IMG/VR virus record: IMGVR_UViG_3300032323_001252
Location: 1 to 60,961 of that record
Length of the DNA: 60,961 nucleotides
Reading direction: 5' to 3' (one strand)
Origin: a virus
Below, in pieces: positions 9,296 through 16,758 of the stretch. The notes under the pieces were generated by a model, which was given only the letters and a program-made list of their open reading frames with translations, searched no databases and was not told the DNA's origin. How positions within the stretch are numbered: the first letter of the stretch is position 1; the number at the start of each line of letters is the position of its first letter. The translations under genes and the position numbers were made by a program.

Positions 9296-9318
9296 AGGGG
9301 GCTTACGCCCTCTTTTTT
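9296..9318 (+). terminator. Rho-independent terminator
   Basis: AGGGGGC (9296-9302) pairs with GCCCTCT (9307-9313), with one G-T pair, a four-base loop and a run of six T. It is strong and well formed. It closes the G+C-rich island before paralogue B. Confidence 0.85.
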
Positions 9319-9330
9319 CCCAGCCTGATC

Positions 9331-9345
9331 ATCAGACTGCATCCC
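9331..9345 (+). repeat. Shared leader motif, copy 2
   Basis: ATCAGACTGCATCCC begins 115 bases before the start of paralogue B. It matches the motif at 8575-8589 in 14 of 15 positions. It sits just after the terminator at 9296-9318, where a new promoter would be expected. Confidence 0.55.
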
Positions 9346-9445
9346 TTTAGATATATAGATATTTTTAAATAAGATATTAGGATAGTTGTGTCTCCTATTA
9401 ATAAGTACACATAAACAATTTTCACTTTTTTATTTATTCATTATT

Positions 9446-9826
9446 ATGAAAAATTACGTAATTAACAATGGTAGCTTTACTGCTGCGGGAAACTTCTCAG
9501 GTTATACAGCTTTGGGAGAACGTGTTCACATCTTTGCTCGCCAAATGGAATCATTAGGTTGGAGCAGTGTAGATGAGGTGTCATTTCCATTCTATGCTAT
9601 CGGTGATGTAAAACAAATCGATAATGTAGATGAGAATGGTGTAGTGTTATCTTCATCTTCTAGACTTACAGCTTTATCTGTATTCAAATCTAAGACAGAT
9701 ATTGTTAACGCTCACGCTGAATCAGCATTCTTAGATGTAGAGATTAAACAATCTATATCTCAACAAGCTGCTAAGGTAGGCTTATCTCAGTCTGCTATCG
9801 ATAGTTTACTTGCTGTAACTATCTAA
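9446..9826 (+). CDS. Early small protein, paralogue B (A+T-rich codons)
   Basis: 126 residues starting MKNYVINNGSFTAAGNFSGY. It is clearly homologous over its full length to the protein at 8660: NFSGY, GWSSV, FPFYAI, RLTALSVF and the C-terminal AAKVGL region. The ATG at 9446 is preceded by an A/T-rich leader, and an in-frame ATG at 9386 is unlikely. Codon use is A+T-rich like the rest of the phage. It has its own upstream motif copy and a downstream hairpin, so it is an independent unit. Function unknown. Confidence 0.75.
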   Translation: MKNYVINNGSFTAAGNFSGYTALGERVHIFARQMESLGWSSVDEVSFPFYAIGDVKQIDNVDENGVVLSSSSRLTALSVFKSKTDIVNAHAESAFLDVEIKQSISQQAAKVGLSQSAIDSLLAVTI

Positions 9827-9838
9827 TTGTATTGTAAT

Positions 9839-9866
9839 AAGGAGAGATTGGAAACTTTCTCTCCTT
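9839..9866 (+). terminator. Hairpin after paralogue B
   Basis: AAGGAGAGA (9839-9847) pairs perfectly with TCTCTCCTT (9858-9866). There is no long T run immediately after. It could end the paralogue B transcript or protect its 3' end. Confidence 0.55.
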
Positions 9867-10136
9867 ATATATAAGTAAAAAGTTTTTTTCTCTATATATA
9901 TAGAAAACTTTTTGTGTAAGTGTAAATGGTGTAGTGTAGACCTTGTATGTATATATATGTTGGTTTACACAAACTGTGAATTGGTATAGGTATAAATATA
10001 TAGCTATAACTTGTAGTCTATATAAGTTTGTTCTCTCTATATAGATAAGTTTATATATTATATATAGTTATATACTTAGTTAGTATTATAGTATTGACTA
10101 CGGAATTTTGTTTTATCTTTTAAATATAATCCTTCT
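9867..10136. other. Very A+T-rich non-coding region with inverted repeat
   Basis: 270 bases without a supported gene. Positions 9877-9913 form a long inverted repeat (AAAAAG ... CTTTTT outside, TTTT/AAAA and TCTATATATATAGA inside). Many TATA-type repeats follow to about 10095. A weak promoter candidate TATCTTTT lies at 10114-10121 before the next gene. Low duplex stability plus inverted repeats would suit a replication origin, but no iterons of a known initiator are visible. Confidence 0.45.
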
Positions 10137-10454
10137 ATGGAAAACATTAAAGAAGAATTAATTAAACATCTTGGTAAGATATATACTAATCAAGATTGGA
10201 ACTTTGTAGTATGTGGATATATTAGTCTTGATGATGAAGATTATGATAGACATTATATAAATCTTGTTATAGATTCAAGTGTTGAAGAGTTTCTAGATAC
10301 ACTAGATTTTGAAGTTGATCCATATAGGAAAAGCCTCAAGGGCACTATATGGTATGCAGATGGTACATGGTCAGAATACCATGTTGATGTTGATCGCTGT
10401 TATGGTTATTGGGAAAGATTTGTTTGTCCTGAAATACCAGAAAATTGTCGTTAA
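10137..10454 (+). CDS. Conserved phage hypothetical protein
   Basis: 105 residues. The C-terminal half has aromatic spacing (GTIWYADGTWSEYHVD, GYWERFVCPEIPE) of a type I associate with small orphans in several unrelated phages, probably a small beta-rich domain. No catalytic motif is evident. It is the first gene after the A+T-rich region. Confidence 0.65.
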   Translation: MENIKEELIKHLGKIYTNQDWNFVVCGYISLDDEDYDRHYINLVIDSSVEEFLDTLDFEVDPYRKSLKGTIWYADGTWSEYHVDVDRCYGYWERFVCPEIPENCR

Positions 10455-10483
10455 TCTTTTAAATCCTTTAAATATTATTCTTT

Positions 10484-10720
10484 ATGAAATCAATGAGTCA
10501 AATTAAATCACAGGCTATTGTAGATAGCCACAGAAGAACTCTTGTTACAGGAGCTCTTATTATACAGTTTATATCTATGACTGTATTAGTTATATCACTA
10601 GTTGGATTGTTTGTTGATCCAGAACATAGTGAAGGATATTGTATAGTGTTTACATTCTTCAGTATTGTAGCAGCATTTGGTATATTACAATACGATAAAC
10701 ATAAGAGAGACTTTAGATAA
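10484..10720 (+). CDS. Small two-helix membrane protein
   Basis: 78 residues with two hydrophobic segments (about 18-41 and 50-67) separated by a short acidic loop, and a basic C-terminus. It is probably an inner-membrane protein. Its stop codon lies inside a hairpin. Small early membrane proteins of phages often alter the host envelope or exclude other phages, but nothing here proves that role. Confidence 0.6.
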   Translation: MKSMSQIKSQAIVDSHRRTLVTGALIIQFISMTVLVISLVGLFVDPEHSEGYCIVFTFFSIVAAFGILQYDKHKRDFR

Positions 10721-10730
10721 GGTCTCTCTT
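10703..10730 (+). terminator. Stem-loop overlapping a stop codon
   Basis: AAGAGAGAC (10703-10711) pairs perfectly with GTCTCTCTT (10722-10730). The stop codon of the membrane protein gene is in the loop. The tRNA-like element starts four bases later, so this may be a processing or termination hairpin separating mRNA from structured RNA. Confidence 0.55.
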
Positions 10731-10733
10731 TAT

Positions 10734-10855
10734 GAACAATAGGCGAGGAAGGTACACGCACTGAAAGTATGCAAATAATCCATTGATATGCAGGATGAGC
10801 TGTCGCATACTACTGAAGGCTCACATTTTCACAGGTTCGAATCCTGTATTGTTCG
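10734..10855 (+). tRNA. tRNA-like RNA of unusual length, isotype not assignable
   Basis: A perfect 7-bp acceptor-type stem joins GAACAAT (10734-10740) and ATTGTTC (10848-10854). Directly inside the 3' strand is a perfect consensus T-arm, ACAGGTTCGAATCCTGT (10831-10847). A D-arm-like GCG...CGC hairpin with GG in the loop follows two bases after the 5' strand (10743-10759). The 70 bases in between are too many for one anticodon arm and variable loop. They contain a 7-bp helix AGTATGC/GCATACT (10766-10772 with 10805-10811), and no standard anticodon arm could be drawn. It may be an intron-containing tRNA, a degenerate tRNA or a tRNA mimic. Confidence 0.5.
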
Positions 10856-10859
10856 CTAT

Positions 10860-10937
10860 GGAGAGAGTTAGAATGGCTACCAGTCAGTAATGGCTGTGCG
10901 TGGATAAAGCCTAATAATAAGTCCAACTACTCTCTCT
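10860..10937 (+). ncRNA. Second structured RNA closed by a 9-bp stem
   Basis: GGAGAGAGT (10860-10868) pairs with ACTCTCTCT (10929-10937), closing a 78-base unit that begins five bases after the tRNA-like element. Inside are GGCT/AGCC (10892-10895 with 10908-10911) and a repeated AATGGCT. It is tRNA-sized but lacks a recognisable T-loop. It could be a decayed tRNA or an unrelated small RNA. The remaining bases to 11044 show no gene. Confidence 0.35.
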
Positions 10938-11044
10938 ATAATTATGTGTGCACAGTTAATAGATCTGGCTTATTAAAACTATTATTCCTCAGCATGAATT
11001 AAAACTGCTTTTTAAATTATTCGTTTAACATTTAATATAGCATT

Positions 11045-11221
11045 ATGAAGTGGATATATAAGTTCATGGAAGTATACATATGGTTAGTTTTAGCTTTCCT
11101 TATGTTAATAGCATGTGTACAGCATATTCTTGCTGATAACAAATACACAGCCTTTGGTCTGTTATTTGTAGGAGTTTTATTCTTGTATGTATATATAAGA
11201 GAAAAGAGTAGGTTTAATTGA
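11045..11221 (+). CDS. 58-residue membrane protein
   Basis: MKWIYKFMEVYIWLVLAFLM and a second hydrophobic stretch (FGLLFVGVLFLYVYI) give two transmembrane helices. The C-terminus is basic. An A/T-rich leader precedes the start, and a clear terminator follows 23 bases after the stop. It is probably an inner-membrane protein of unknown role in a run of small early genes. Confidence 0.55.
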   Translation: MKWIYKFMEVYIWLVLAFLMLIACVQHILADNKYTAFGLLFVGVLFLYVYIREKSRFN

Positions 11222-11243
11222 TTTTCATAGAGGTTTAAGTGAA

Positions 11244-11273
11244 AGGGCTGATGTTATACGTCAGCTCTTTTTT
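11244..11273 (+). terminator. Rho-independent terminator
   Basis: AGGGCTGA (11244-11251) pairs with TCAGCTCT (11261-11268) with one G-T pair, followed by six T. It ends the unit carrying the structured RNAs and the 58-residue membrane protein. Confidence 0.8.
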
Positions 11274-11299
11274 GTTATTCCTCACAGACACACGTTGTA

Positions 11300-11533
11300 A
11301 TGAGAAGAGAAAATCTTATGTTATTAGTTGCACTTGCAACTGTAACATTGTTGATAACTATAGGAATGGTTAGCAACTATAGTGGTGATAAAAAATACAC
11401 CATTCAAACTAAGCATGGAATTTACCACACTGATTCATTTAGAATATATGGTAAAGGTATTGTCTTTGATGAAGATCATAGACAAGTTATAGTAATGGGA
11501 GATTTTGATATAACAAGTAAATTAAATAAATGA
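11300..11533 (+). CDS. Small membrane-anchored protein
   Basis: 77 residues: a basic start, one transmembrane helix (about 7-25, LMLLVALATVTLLITIGMV), then a 50-residue beta-rich domain that would face the periplasm. Not recognised. The stop overlaps the start of the next gene (ATGA). Confidence 0.6.
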   Translation: MRRENLMLLVALATVTLLITIGMVSNYSGDKKYTIQTKHGIYHTDSFRIYGKGIVFDEDHRQVIVMGDFDITSKLNK

Positions 11534-11889
11534 GAGGCATATTAATTGATGCATGGTCCAACGATGTAAGGGAGGTTACAATCGTTGAAGAAGCTGATAC
11601 ACTACAACAGATGTATGAGCTTATTGAATGTTCAACTGTAGAATGTGTACATCTACCAAATGGTAATGACCTATGGGTAGATGAAGAGGGATTATTATTC
11701 CTTACACAGAACAGTAGATTCTTTGTGTATAATGGTGTAATGCCAATACATGGAAGAGGATTAATTTTAGGGTTAGATCGTAATACAGGAGATTGTAAGA
11801 GCACAAAGCTGAAACTGGAAGATGTTACAGACAGTGTTGACTTCTATTCTATTGATGAAGTACGAGAACTAGTTAAAAACGAGTATTAA
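11530..11889 (+). CDS. Hypothetical protein
   Basis: 119 residues, soluble, acidic, mixed alpha/beta, without cysteine clusters or catalytic motifs. It is translationally coupled to the membrane protein before it by an ATGA overlap, so the two may act together. No family recognised. Confidence 0.6.
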   Translation: MRGILIDAWSNDVREVTIVEEADTLQQMYELIECSTVECVHLPNGNDLWVDEEGLLFLTQNSRFFVYNGVMPIHGRGLILGLDRNTGDCKSTKLKLEDVTDSVDFYSIDEVRELVKNEY

Positions 11890-11907
11890 TTTTTAAATAA
11901 CACACAA

Positions 11908-12537
11908 ATGGAGAAGATTGAATTTACCCACAACTCAGGTGAAATCCATGAGTCATTTAATTTAACAAAAGAGCAGGCTCACAAATTAGAGTCTGTTATT
12001 GTATTTGAGTCAATTGTAGCACGCTCTATTATTAAGAGAGATTACAGCGGTGATGAAGATTCAGCACCTCGTGTATTGCGTACAAAGACTGGCGTACTAT
12101 CACGTTCTTTACAACATGCTAGTACAGAGATGGAGAGATTGTTCTTAACATTCTTATTCTCTACAAGAATCGAGGCTGCTAACACTGTATTGGCTGCTAT
12201 AGAAGCATTTGAAGAAGCATCTAATGATTACAAGCTAAAGTCTAAGCTAGTTGATGCTGCACGTAGACACTTTGGTGATGCTATGACTACAGAACAGATT
12301 GAACAGCATCTTGAAAACATGATGGCTAAACAATCTAGACCATTGAAGCCATTCAAAAAGCTTATTCGCCAAGTAGAGAATTCTAACTATGACTATCAAC
12401 TATTCAAAGCTATGCTTGATGAGGAAGAGTCATCGTTGTATATTGTAGAAATCATGGAAGATACTATGCATAGCCTCAAAAGACTAAAAGATGAGGGTAT
12501 GTTTAAGATTGGTTCTTCAGATGAGGACGAAGATTAA
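11908..12537 (+). CDS. Hypothetical helical protein
   Basis: 209 residues, predicted almost entirely helical, with an acidic tail (SSDEDED). The central part has alternating charged helices (RIEAANTVLAAIEAFEEASN). The leader TTTTAAATAACACACAA before its ATG is the same 17-base sequence that precedes the phosphoesterase gene at 22576 (16 of 17 there before the ATG). It is followed by a strong hairpin, so it is probably transcribed as a single gene or the last of a unit. Function unknown. Confidence 0.65.
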   Translation: MEKIEFTHNSGEIHESFNLTKEQAHKLESVIVFESIVARSIIKRDYSGDEDSAPRVLRTKTGVLSRSLQHASTEMERLFLTFLFSTRIEAANTVLAAIEAFEEASNDYKLKSKLVDAARRHFGDAMTTEQIEQHLENMMAKQSRPLKPFKKLIRQVENSNYDYQLFKAMLDEEESSLYIVEIMEDTMHSLKRLKDEGMFKIGSSDEDED

Positions 12538-12562
12538 TTTGTGTGTGTAAAAATGAGGATAA

Positions 12563-12592
12563 GAGAGCAGCATTAACCTAAGTGTTGCTCTC
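12563..12592 (+). terminator. Hairpin terminator
   Basis: GAGAGCAGCA (12563-12572) pairs with TGTTGCTCTC (12583-12592), ten pairs with one G-T and a ten-base loop. The trailing sequence is pyrimidine-rich rather than a clean T run. Confidence 0.65.
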
Positions 12593-12647
12593 ATTCTCTA
12601 ATTAAGCACGTTATAGTTTAATAATTGAATTAATTAACAACAAAGAA

Positions 12648-14606
12648 ATGGAAAAAGTTAAATATTTTATACCTAATATACAGGTAAAGTGTATCAATGC
12701 ATATTGTAGACAAGATGCAATTGCTACCGTGATACGTAAAACAGGATCAGGCAATGGTGTACTTATTAAATATGCAGACGGTTCTGAAGATGTAGCACGT
12801 ATTGGCGAGAATGATAATTATGATCTAGAGTTTGTTAGTTCTAAAGATGAGCTATTACAAGAAGCTATGGAGCGTTATCCTAAAGGATGTTCATTTATAT
12901 CACGTGGTGGAATGACAGTAGAGAATTTTGATGCAGAGTATCCTCATTGGTCTGATGATGGTTTTATTTATATCAGCTCAGTAACTCATGGAGATCTTAT
13001 CGTTCGAGAGACAGATGGTAGATGGATGGAATTAATTACATCTAAAGATGTATCTGATATCAAGATAGGTGAAGTGATTAGAATCAAACCTCAAATTGAG
13101 CGTACATCGTTTTCATATTGTAATATGAAGCCTTCAGATGAGAGATTTGCTACTCATAGTGGTTGGGCTTCAGATAATCATGCAGAATACACTGTAATGG
13201 ATGCATATTATGCAGAACATTTGAATAAATGGTTCTATAAAATAGGTCCTGAAGCATGGTATGCATCAGATGCTGTTACACCTATTGCAAAGTCTGTACC
13301 ACAAGCTGAAGATGCATTTCCTGAAGAAGGACAATGTAAATCTGTTACGCCTGATTTAATAGCATATTTACGTAACACTAGAACTCCAGAGGGAGACCAA
13401 TCTTTAAAAGACAAAGCTAAATCTGTAGCTTGGAATACAAAAGGATATTGGTATGTATCTCGTAGTTCTGGTAAGCAAGACTATCCTATTGGTTACTTAC
13501 AACAATTTTTCACACAACAACCAAAAGAACAACCTATGGAGCAACAGCCCCAACAGCAGTTTGATTACACACCACAAGGTGGTTTTCAACTAACGCTTCC
13601 TCCTGAGATTGTAGGAGCAGCATTACAACAAGCTACACAAACACATTTCAGAGAGTCTGAGAAGAAGTTTGAGAAGCATCGTGAAGATGTTGCAGCTCTT
13701 GTAGAGAAGAAGAAGCAAATGATTGAGACAGAATTGTATCAGAAGTTTGAAAAGACTATCGGATGTGATTTTGTAGAGTTCAAGACAAAGGTTGTAGAAG
13801 ATTATTTGACTTCTAAGCAAATTGTTATTGAATTGGGACAAGAGAAGAAATATGAATTCTCTCTTGAGGACAAGCATGAGCAATTACCAAAGATGGTAAC
13901 ATTTCTACAGTTGTTTAAGCAAGCTATGATTGTAGGTCCGTCAGGATCAGGTAAATCAACTATGGCTAAGCAAGCAGCTGAAGTTATGGGACTACGCTAT
14001 GGTGCATTCTCTTGTAATCTAGAAGCATCTAAGTCAGAGTTAGTAGGTTTTGCTAACATTGACGGTTATGTAGAGTCTTCATTCTTAGATTTCTATGAGA
14101 ATGGTGGTGTATTCTTGGTTGACGAGTATGATTCTATGTCTCCATCTATTGCTGTTGTTCTAAACGCAGCATTCGACAGAACTGGTATGATCGCTGTACC
14201 AAACAGGAAAGGTAAAACTATAGCTAAGAAACACAAGGATTTCTATTGTATTCTGGCAGGTAATACCTGGGGTTCTGGTTCTGTAGAATATCAAGGGCGT
14301 GAGATGCAGGATGCTGCATTCTTAGATCGTTTCAAGATGTGTCGCATCTTCATTGATTATGATCCACAGTTGGAGAAGAACATTGCTGGTAAGTATTACA
14401 AGTTCTTCACTAAGGTAAGAAACTACATCACTAAGAAGGTAGACGGTGAGAACTTCTCAACTCGTTCTATGTATGATGCTACAATGTTACTACAAAATGG
14501 TTTTGCAGAGAAAGACATTCTTACTATGATGTCTGAACACTGGGATGATGCATTGCGTAGAGACTTATTCAAAACTGTAGGTATAGAATACCCAGTAGCA
14601 GCATGA
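12648..14606 (+). CDS. MoxR/CobS-type AAA+ ATPase
   Basis: 652 residues. Residues about 1-300 are mixed alpha/beta with small beta-rich repeats; 290-320 is Gln/Pro-rich; 325-400 is helical. The AAA+ module follows: Walker A GPSGSGKST at about 430, Walker B GGVFLVDEYD at about 485, and a sensor/arginine region AAFLDRFKM at about 557. This MoxR-like type remodels protein or metal-cofactor complexes together with a VWA-domain partner. The next gene overlaps by four bases and is a suitable partner. Similar ATPase/VWA pairs occur in many large phages, and the target is unknown. Confidence 0.75.
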   Translation: MEKVKYFIPNIQVKCINAYCRQDAIATVIRKTGSGNGVLIKYADGSEDVARIGENDNYDLEFVSSKDELLQEAMERYPKGCSFISRGGMTVENFDAEYPHWSDDGFIYISSVTHGDLIVRETDGRWMELITSKDVSDIKIGEVIRIKPQIERTSFSYCNMKPSDERFATHSGWASDNHAEYTVMDAYYAEHLNKWFYKIGPEAWYASDAVTPIAKSVPQAEDAFPEEGQCKSVTPDLIAYLRNTRTPEGDQSLKDKAKSVAWNTKGYWYVSRSSGKQDYPIGYLQQFFTQQPKEQPMEQQPQQQFDYTPQGGFQLTLPPEIVGAALQQATQTHFRESEKKFEKHREDVAALVEKKKQMIETELYQKFEKTIGCDFVEFKTKVVEDYLTSKQIVIELGQEKKYEFSLEDKHEQLPKMVTFLQLFKQAMIVGPSGSGKSTMAKQAAEVMGLRYGAFSCNLEASKSELVGFANIDGYVESSFLDFYENGGVFLVDEYDSMSPSIAVVLNAAFDRTGMIAVPNRKGKTIAKKHKDFYCILAGNTWGSGSVEYQGREMQDAAFLDRFKMCRIFIDYDPQLEKNIAGKYYKFFTKVRNYITKKVDGENFSTRSMYDATMLLQNGFAEKDILTMMSEHWDDALRRDLFKTVGIEYPVAA

Positions 14607-15463
14607 GAATAGTCAAAGAGAAGAAGATCTTTCGCATGTATTTTGATTCTGTAGATGATTTCTTTCAAAACAGTGATGCTAAACTATTACAGGAAAAAGG
14701 CATAGACCATTTACCTAGTAGTAATAGAGAGCATATTAAAGAAATTGTTAAAGGATCAAGTGCAAGTTGGCGTTATGGTGATGATAGAAGTAAATCAAAG
14801 TTTGAAGAAGTAAGATTTGATCCTAAGAAAGGTAAAGACTTATGTCTAGATGCAGTTAAATCAACTATGGCTGATAAGAGCTATAAGAAGTTGATGGCTA
14901 ACGCCATGACATATCGTAGAAAACCTAAGTTTCAGGATGTAGGATCTAGACTATCTGTCCCACGAGCTATAGCTGGTGAGGATAAATACTTTGTTACTCT
15001 TAAAGCTGCCAGAAAACCAACAGTGCGAATTGCTATTAACATTTGTGGGAGTGCAAGTGTTGATAAAGCAGCGTTTGAACGTGTAGCTAAGACAGCTATT
15101 CCAACTATTTATGCGTTAGAACAAGCTGGTATTACTACAGAGGTGTATTATTGTGCATTTTCTGAAGGTACACATAATGGTTATAGTTATAGTGAACTAG
15201 CTGTAAAAGTTAAATCAGCCCAACAACGATTCTCTTGGACATTATTTGCTCCAATATTTTGTGTTGGTAGTTATAGAGATAACATCTTTACCGCGTGGAG
15301 TAACTGTGATGTAAACACTTGTAGTGGTCTAGGCAGACCAATGAGTCAATCATCTATAGAATCACTAAATAACCTTGGTTATGATTCTGTGATTGGTTTG
15401 AATGCTGTCGGTCCTGTAGAGAATGTAGGCTCTATTTTTAGTAAAATAAAGCTTAAAAAGTAG
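14603..15463 (+). CDS. VWA-like partner of the AAA+ ATPase
   Basis: 286 residues. The N-terminal half is basic and helical. The second half reads RIAINICGSASVDKAAFERV ... IPTIYALEQAGITTEVYYCA, which has the strand-helix-strand pattern of a von Willebrand A or CobT-like domain. However, the metal-binding DxSxS site is replaced by NICGSAS. An ATGA overlap with the ATPase gene shows coupling. It resembles phage families such as DUF7192, an assignment I could not check. It probably recruits substrates to the ATPase. Confidence 0.55.
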   Translation: MRIVKEKKIFRMYFDSVDDFFQNSDAKLLQEKGIDHLPSSNREHIKEIVKGSSASWRYGDDRSKSKFEEVRFDPKKGKDLCLDAVKSTMADKSYKKLMANAMTYRRKPKFQDVGSRLSVPRAIAGEDKYFVTLKAARKPTVRIAINICGSASVDKAAFERVAKTAIPTIYALEQAGITTEVYYCAFSEGTHNGYSYSELAVKVKSAQQRFSWTLFAPIFCVGSYRDNIFTAWSNCDVNTCSGLGRPMSQSSIESLNNLGYDSVIGLNAVGPVENVGSIFSKIKLKK

Positions 15464-15486
15464 AGGTTAAATAATTAATGGTTTAT

Positions 15487-15518
15487 AGAGCTCTTAGACT
15501 TTGTCTTTGAGCTCTTTT
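15487..15518 (+). terminator. Rho-independent terminator
   Basis: AGAGCTC (15487-15493) pairs with GAGCTCT (15509-15515), with an inner AGAC/GTCT helix, then TTTTA. It closes the ATPase operon. It also lies inside the upstream extension of the next frame, which argues for that gene starting at 15546. Confidence 0.75.
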
Positions 15519-15545
15519 ATTTTCTCACACTTTAAATTTTTACAA

Positions 15546-15890
15546 ATGAAGATTGTCATTGAAAAAACAGGAAGATCATTCTTTCTACACGCACTACACT
15601 GGGTAGTGTTTGGTTTGTATGTGTATCAAACTATAGATCAGAGCTTGACAACAGGTCAGTTCTTAACTAGTTTGAATTGTGTCATCTGGATAAGTATTGC
15701 TTATGTACGTTTTCTGCAATTAACAGCTTCAGAAGCTAAATTGCAGATGTTAGAGACTGATATAGCAAGAGACATCATTGGTGGATTTGAGCAGTTCATG
15801 AGAGATAACAAGGATGAGCTCATTGGAGATCTTAAAGAAAACAAAGTTGTTAAAGTTAAATTAAAAGATAAAGATGAAAAAGGAAATTGA
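15546..15890 (+). CDS. Membrane protein with cytoplasmic tail
   Basis: 114 residues from the ATG at 15546 (MKIVIEKTGRSFFLHALHWV). Two hydrophobic segments (about 13-32 and 43-60) are followed by a charged helical tail rich in Asp/Lys. The ATG at 15501 is rejected because a terminator spans it. The 3' end overlaps the next gene by 17 bases. Function unknown. Confidence 0.6.
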   Translation: MKIVIEKTGRSFFLHALHWVVFGLYVYQTIDQSLTTGQFLTSLNCVIWISIAYVRFLQLTASEAKLQMLETDIARDIIGGFEQFMRDNKDELIGDLKENKVVKVKLKDKDEKGN

Positions 15891-16251
15891 TTCATTGACT
15901 AGTCTAGCTGTGTATGCTAGAGATTATGTAGAGCGTGTAGGAATTAAGCCAGTTGCTAACTACATTGATTTTGGTGATGGTCTTAGAGCTTATTCTACAG
16001 ATGCATATGATTTCTTTGTTATGTATTATGATTTTGATACAAGACTAACTGTTCATACATTAGCAGGTAAGCTACATTCTTCTATTACTTTTAATACTGA
16101 TACAACAGCAATTGATTTAGAAGATATGCACAGTAAAGCATTTAAAATCATCTTTGATTATGAAAAAAATCAAGCCGATGTATTAGAAAAGCAAAAGATT
16201 GCACAAATTGCAGAATTAGAATCTAAATTAGCACGTTTAAGAGATTTATAA
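15874..16251 (+). CDS. Hypothetical protein with C-terminal coiled coil
   Basis: 125 residues. Residues 1-90 look like a compact alpha/beta domain with many aromatic residues (FFVMYYDFDTRL). The last 30 residues form a Lys/Glu/Leu coiled coil (KIAQIAELESKLARL). It overlaps the upstream gene by 17 bases and leaves a one-base gap to the next. Not recognised. Confidence 0.6.
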   Translation: MKKEIDSLTSLAVYARDYVERVGIKPVANYIDFGDGLRAYSTDAYDFFVMYYDFDTRLTVHTLAGKLHSSITFNTDTTAIDLEDMHSKAFKIIFDYEKNQADVLEKQKIAQIAELESKLARLRDL

Positions 16252-16252
16252 C

Positions 16253-16747
16253 ATGGGCTATCAACCTGTAAAACTAATCTATAACTCATACCAGCCTTCA
16301 CAATTGGAGGTTGGGATGTTGTTTGCTATGAGTGTTACTATAAATGAGCATTCATACTTGCATTTGAGGAAGCTTGAGAAGCTACCACGGGATATTGAAG
16401 AATATCTACAGCATAACGGACTACCTGTTAAGCCTTATTTTATTAGATCTATAGATTCTAATCCAGATGTTGCACCAGAGGTGGTGGCATATCCAGATCA
16501 AATTGCATACTATGAGCAAGATGGTCAACTGTTTGATTTTACAGTTGATGACATGAACTACATATGTATGGAAGATGATGGATATATCGGATTATACTTT
16601 GATGATGAGACAAACCAACCTGCATTAGAGGATGGTCGTGTTGTAGTAACATCAATGGATAATGTATTCAATGCTGATGATGTAGAATGGGTGGAACACG
16701 ATCTAATAGAAAATGATGATTGGGATTGGGAAGAAGAACAACTATAA
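16253..16747 (+). CDS. Hypothetical acidic protein
   Basis: 164 residues, with a C-terminal third that is extremely acidic and Trp-containing (WVEHDLIENDDWDWEEEQ). Such tails can mimic DNA or act as docking peptides. No domain is recognised. It belongs to a closely packed run of small plus-strand genes. Confidence 0.6.
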   Translation: MGYQPVKLIYNSYQPSQLEVGMLFAMSVTINEHSYLHLRKLEKLPRDIEEYLQHNGLPVKPYFIRSIDSNPDVAPEVVAYPDQIAYYEQDGQLFDFTVDDMNYICMEDDGYIGLYFDDETNQPALEDGRVVVTSMDNVFNADDVEWVEHDLIENDDWDWEEEQL

Positions 16748-16758
16748 CTTAAACTGAC

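Noticed and set aside
8660-9826. Simple assembly duplication of the paralogues
   Set aside because: The two copies differ at most synonymous positions and in flanking DNA, so they are distinct genes.
10860-10937. Second true tRNA
   Set aside because: Size and closing stem fit, but there is no T-loop consensus and no anticodon arm could be drawn. Kept only as structured RNA.
14423-14668. Minus-strand frame over the ATPase/VWA junction
   Set aside because: It crosses two coupled plus-strand genes with strong domain evidence. Shadow frame.
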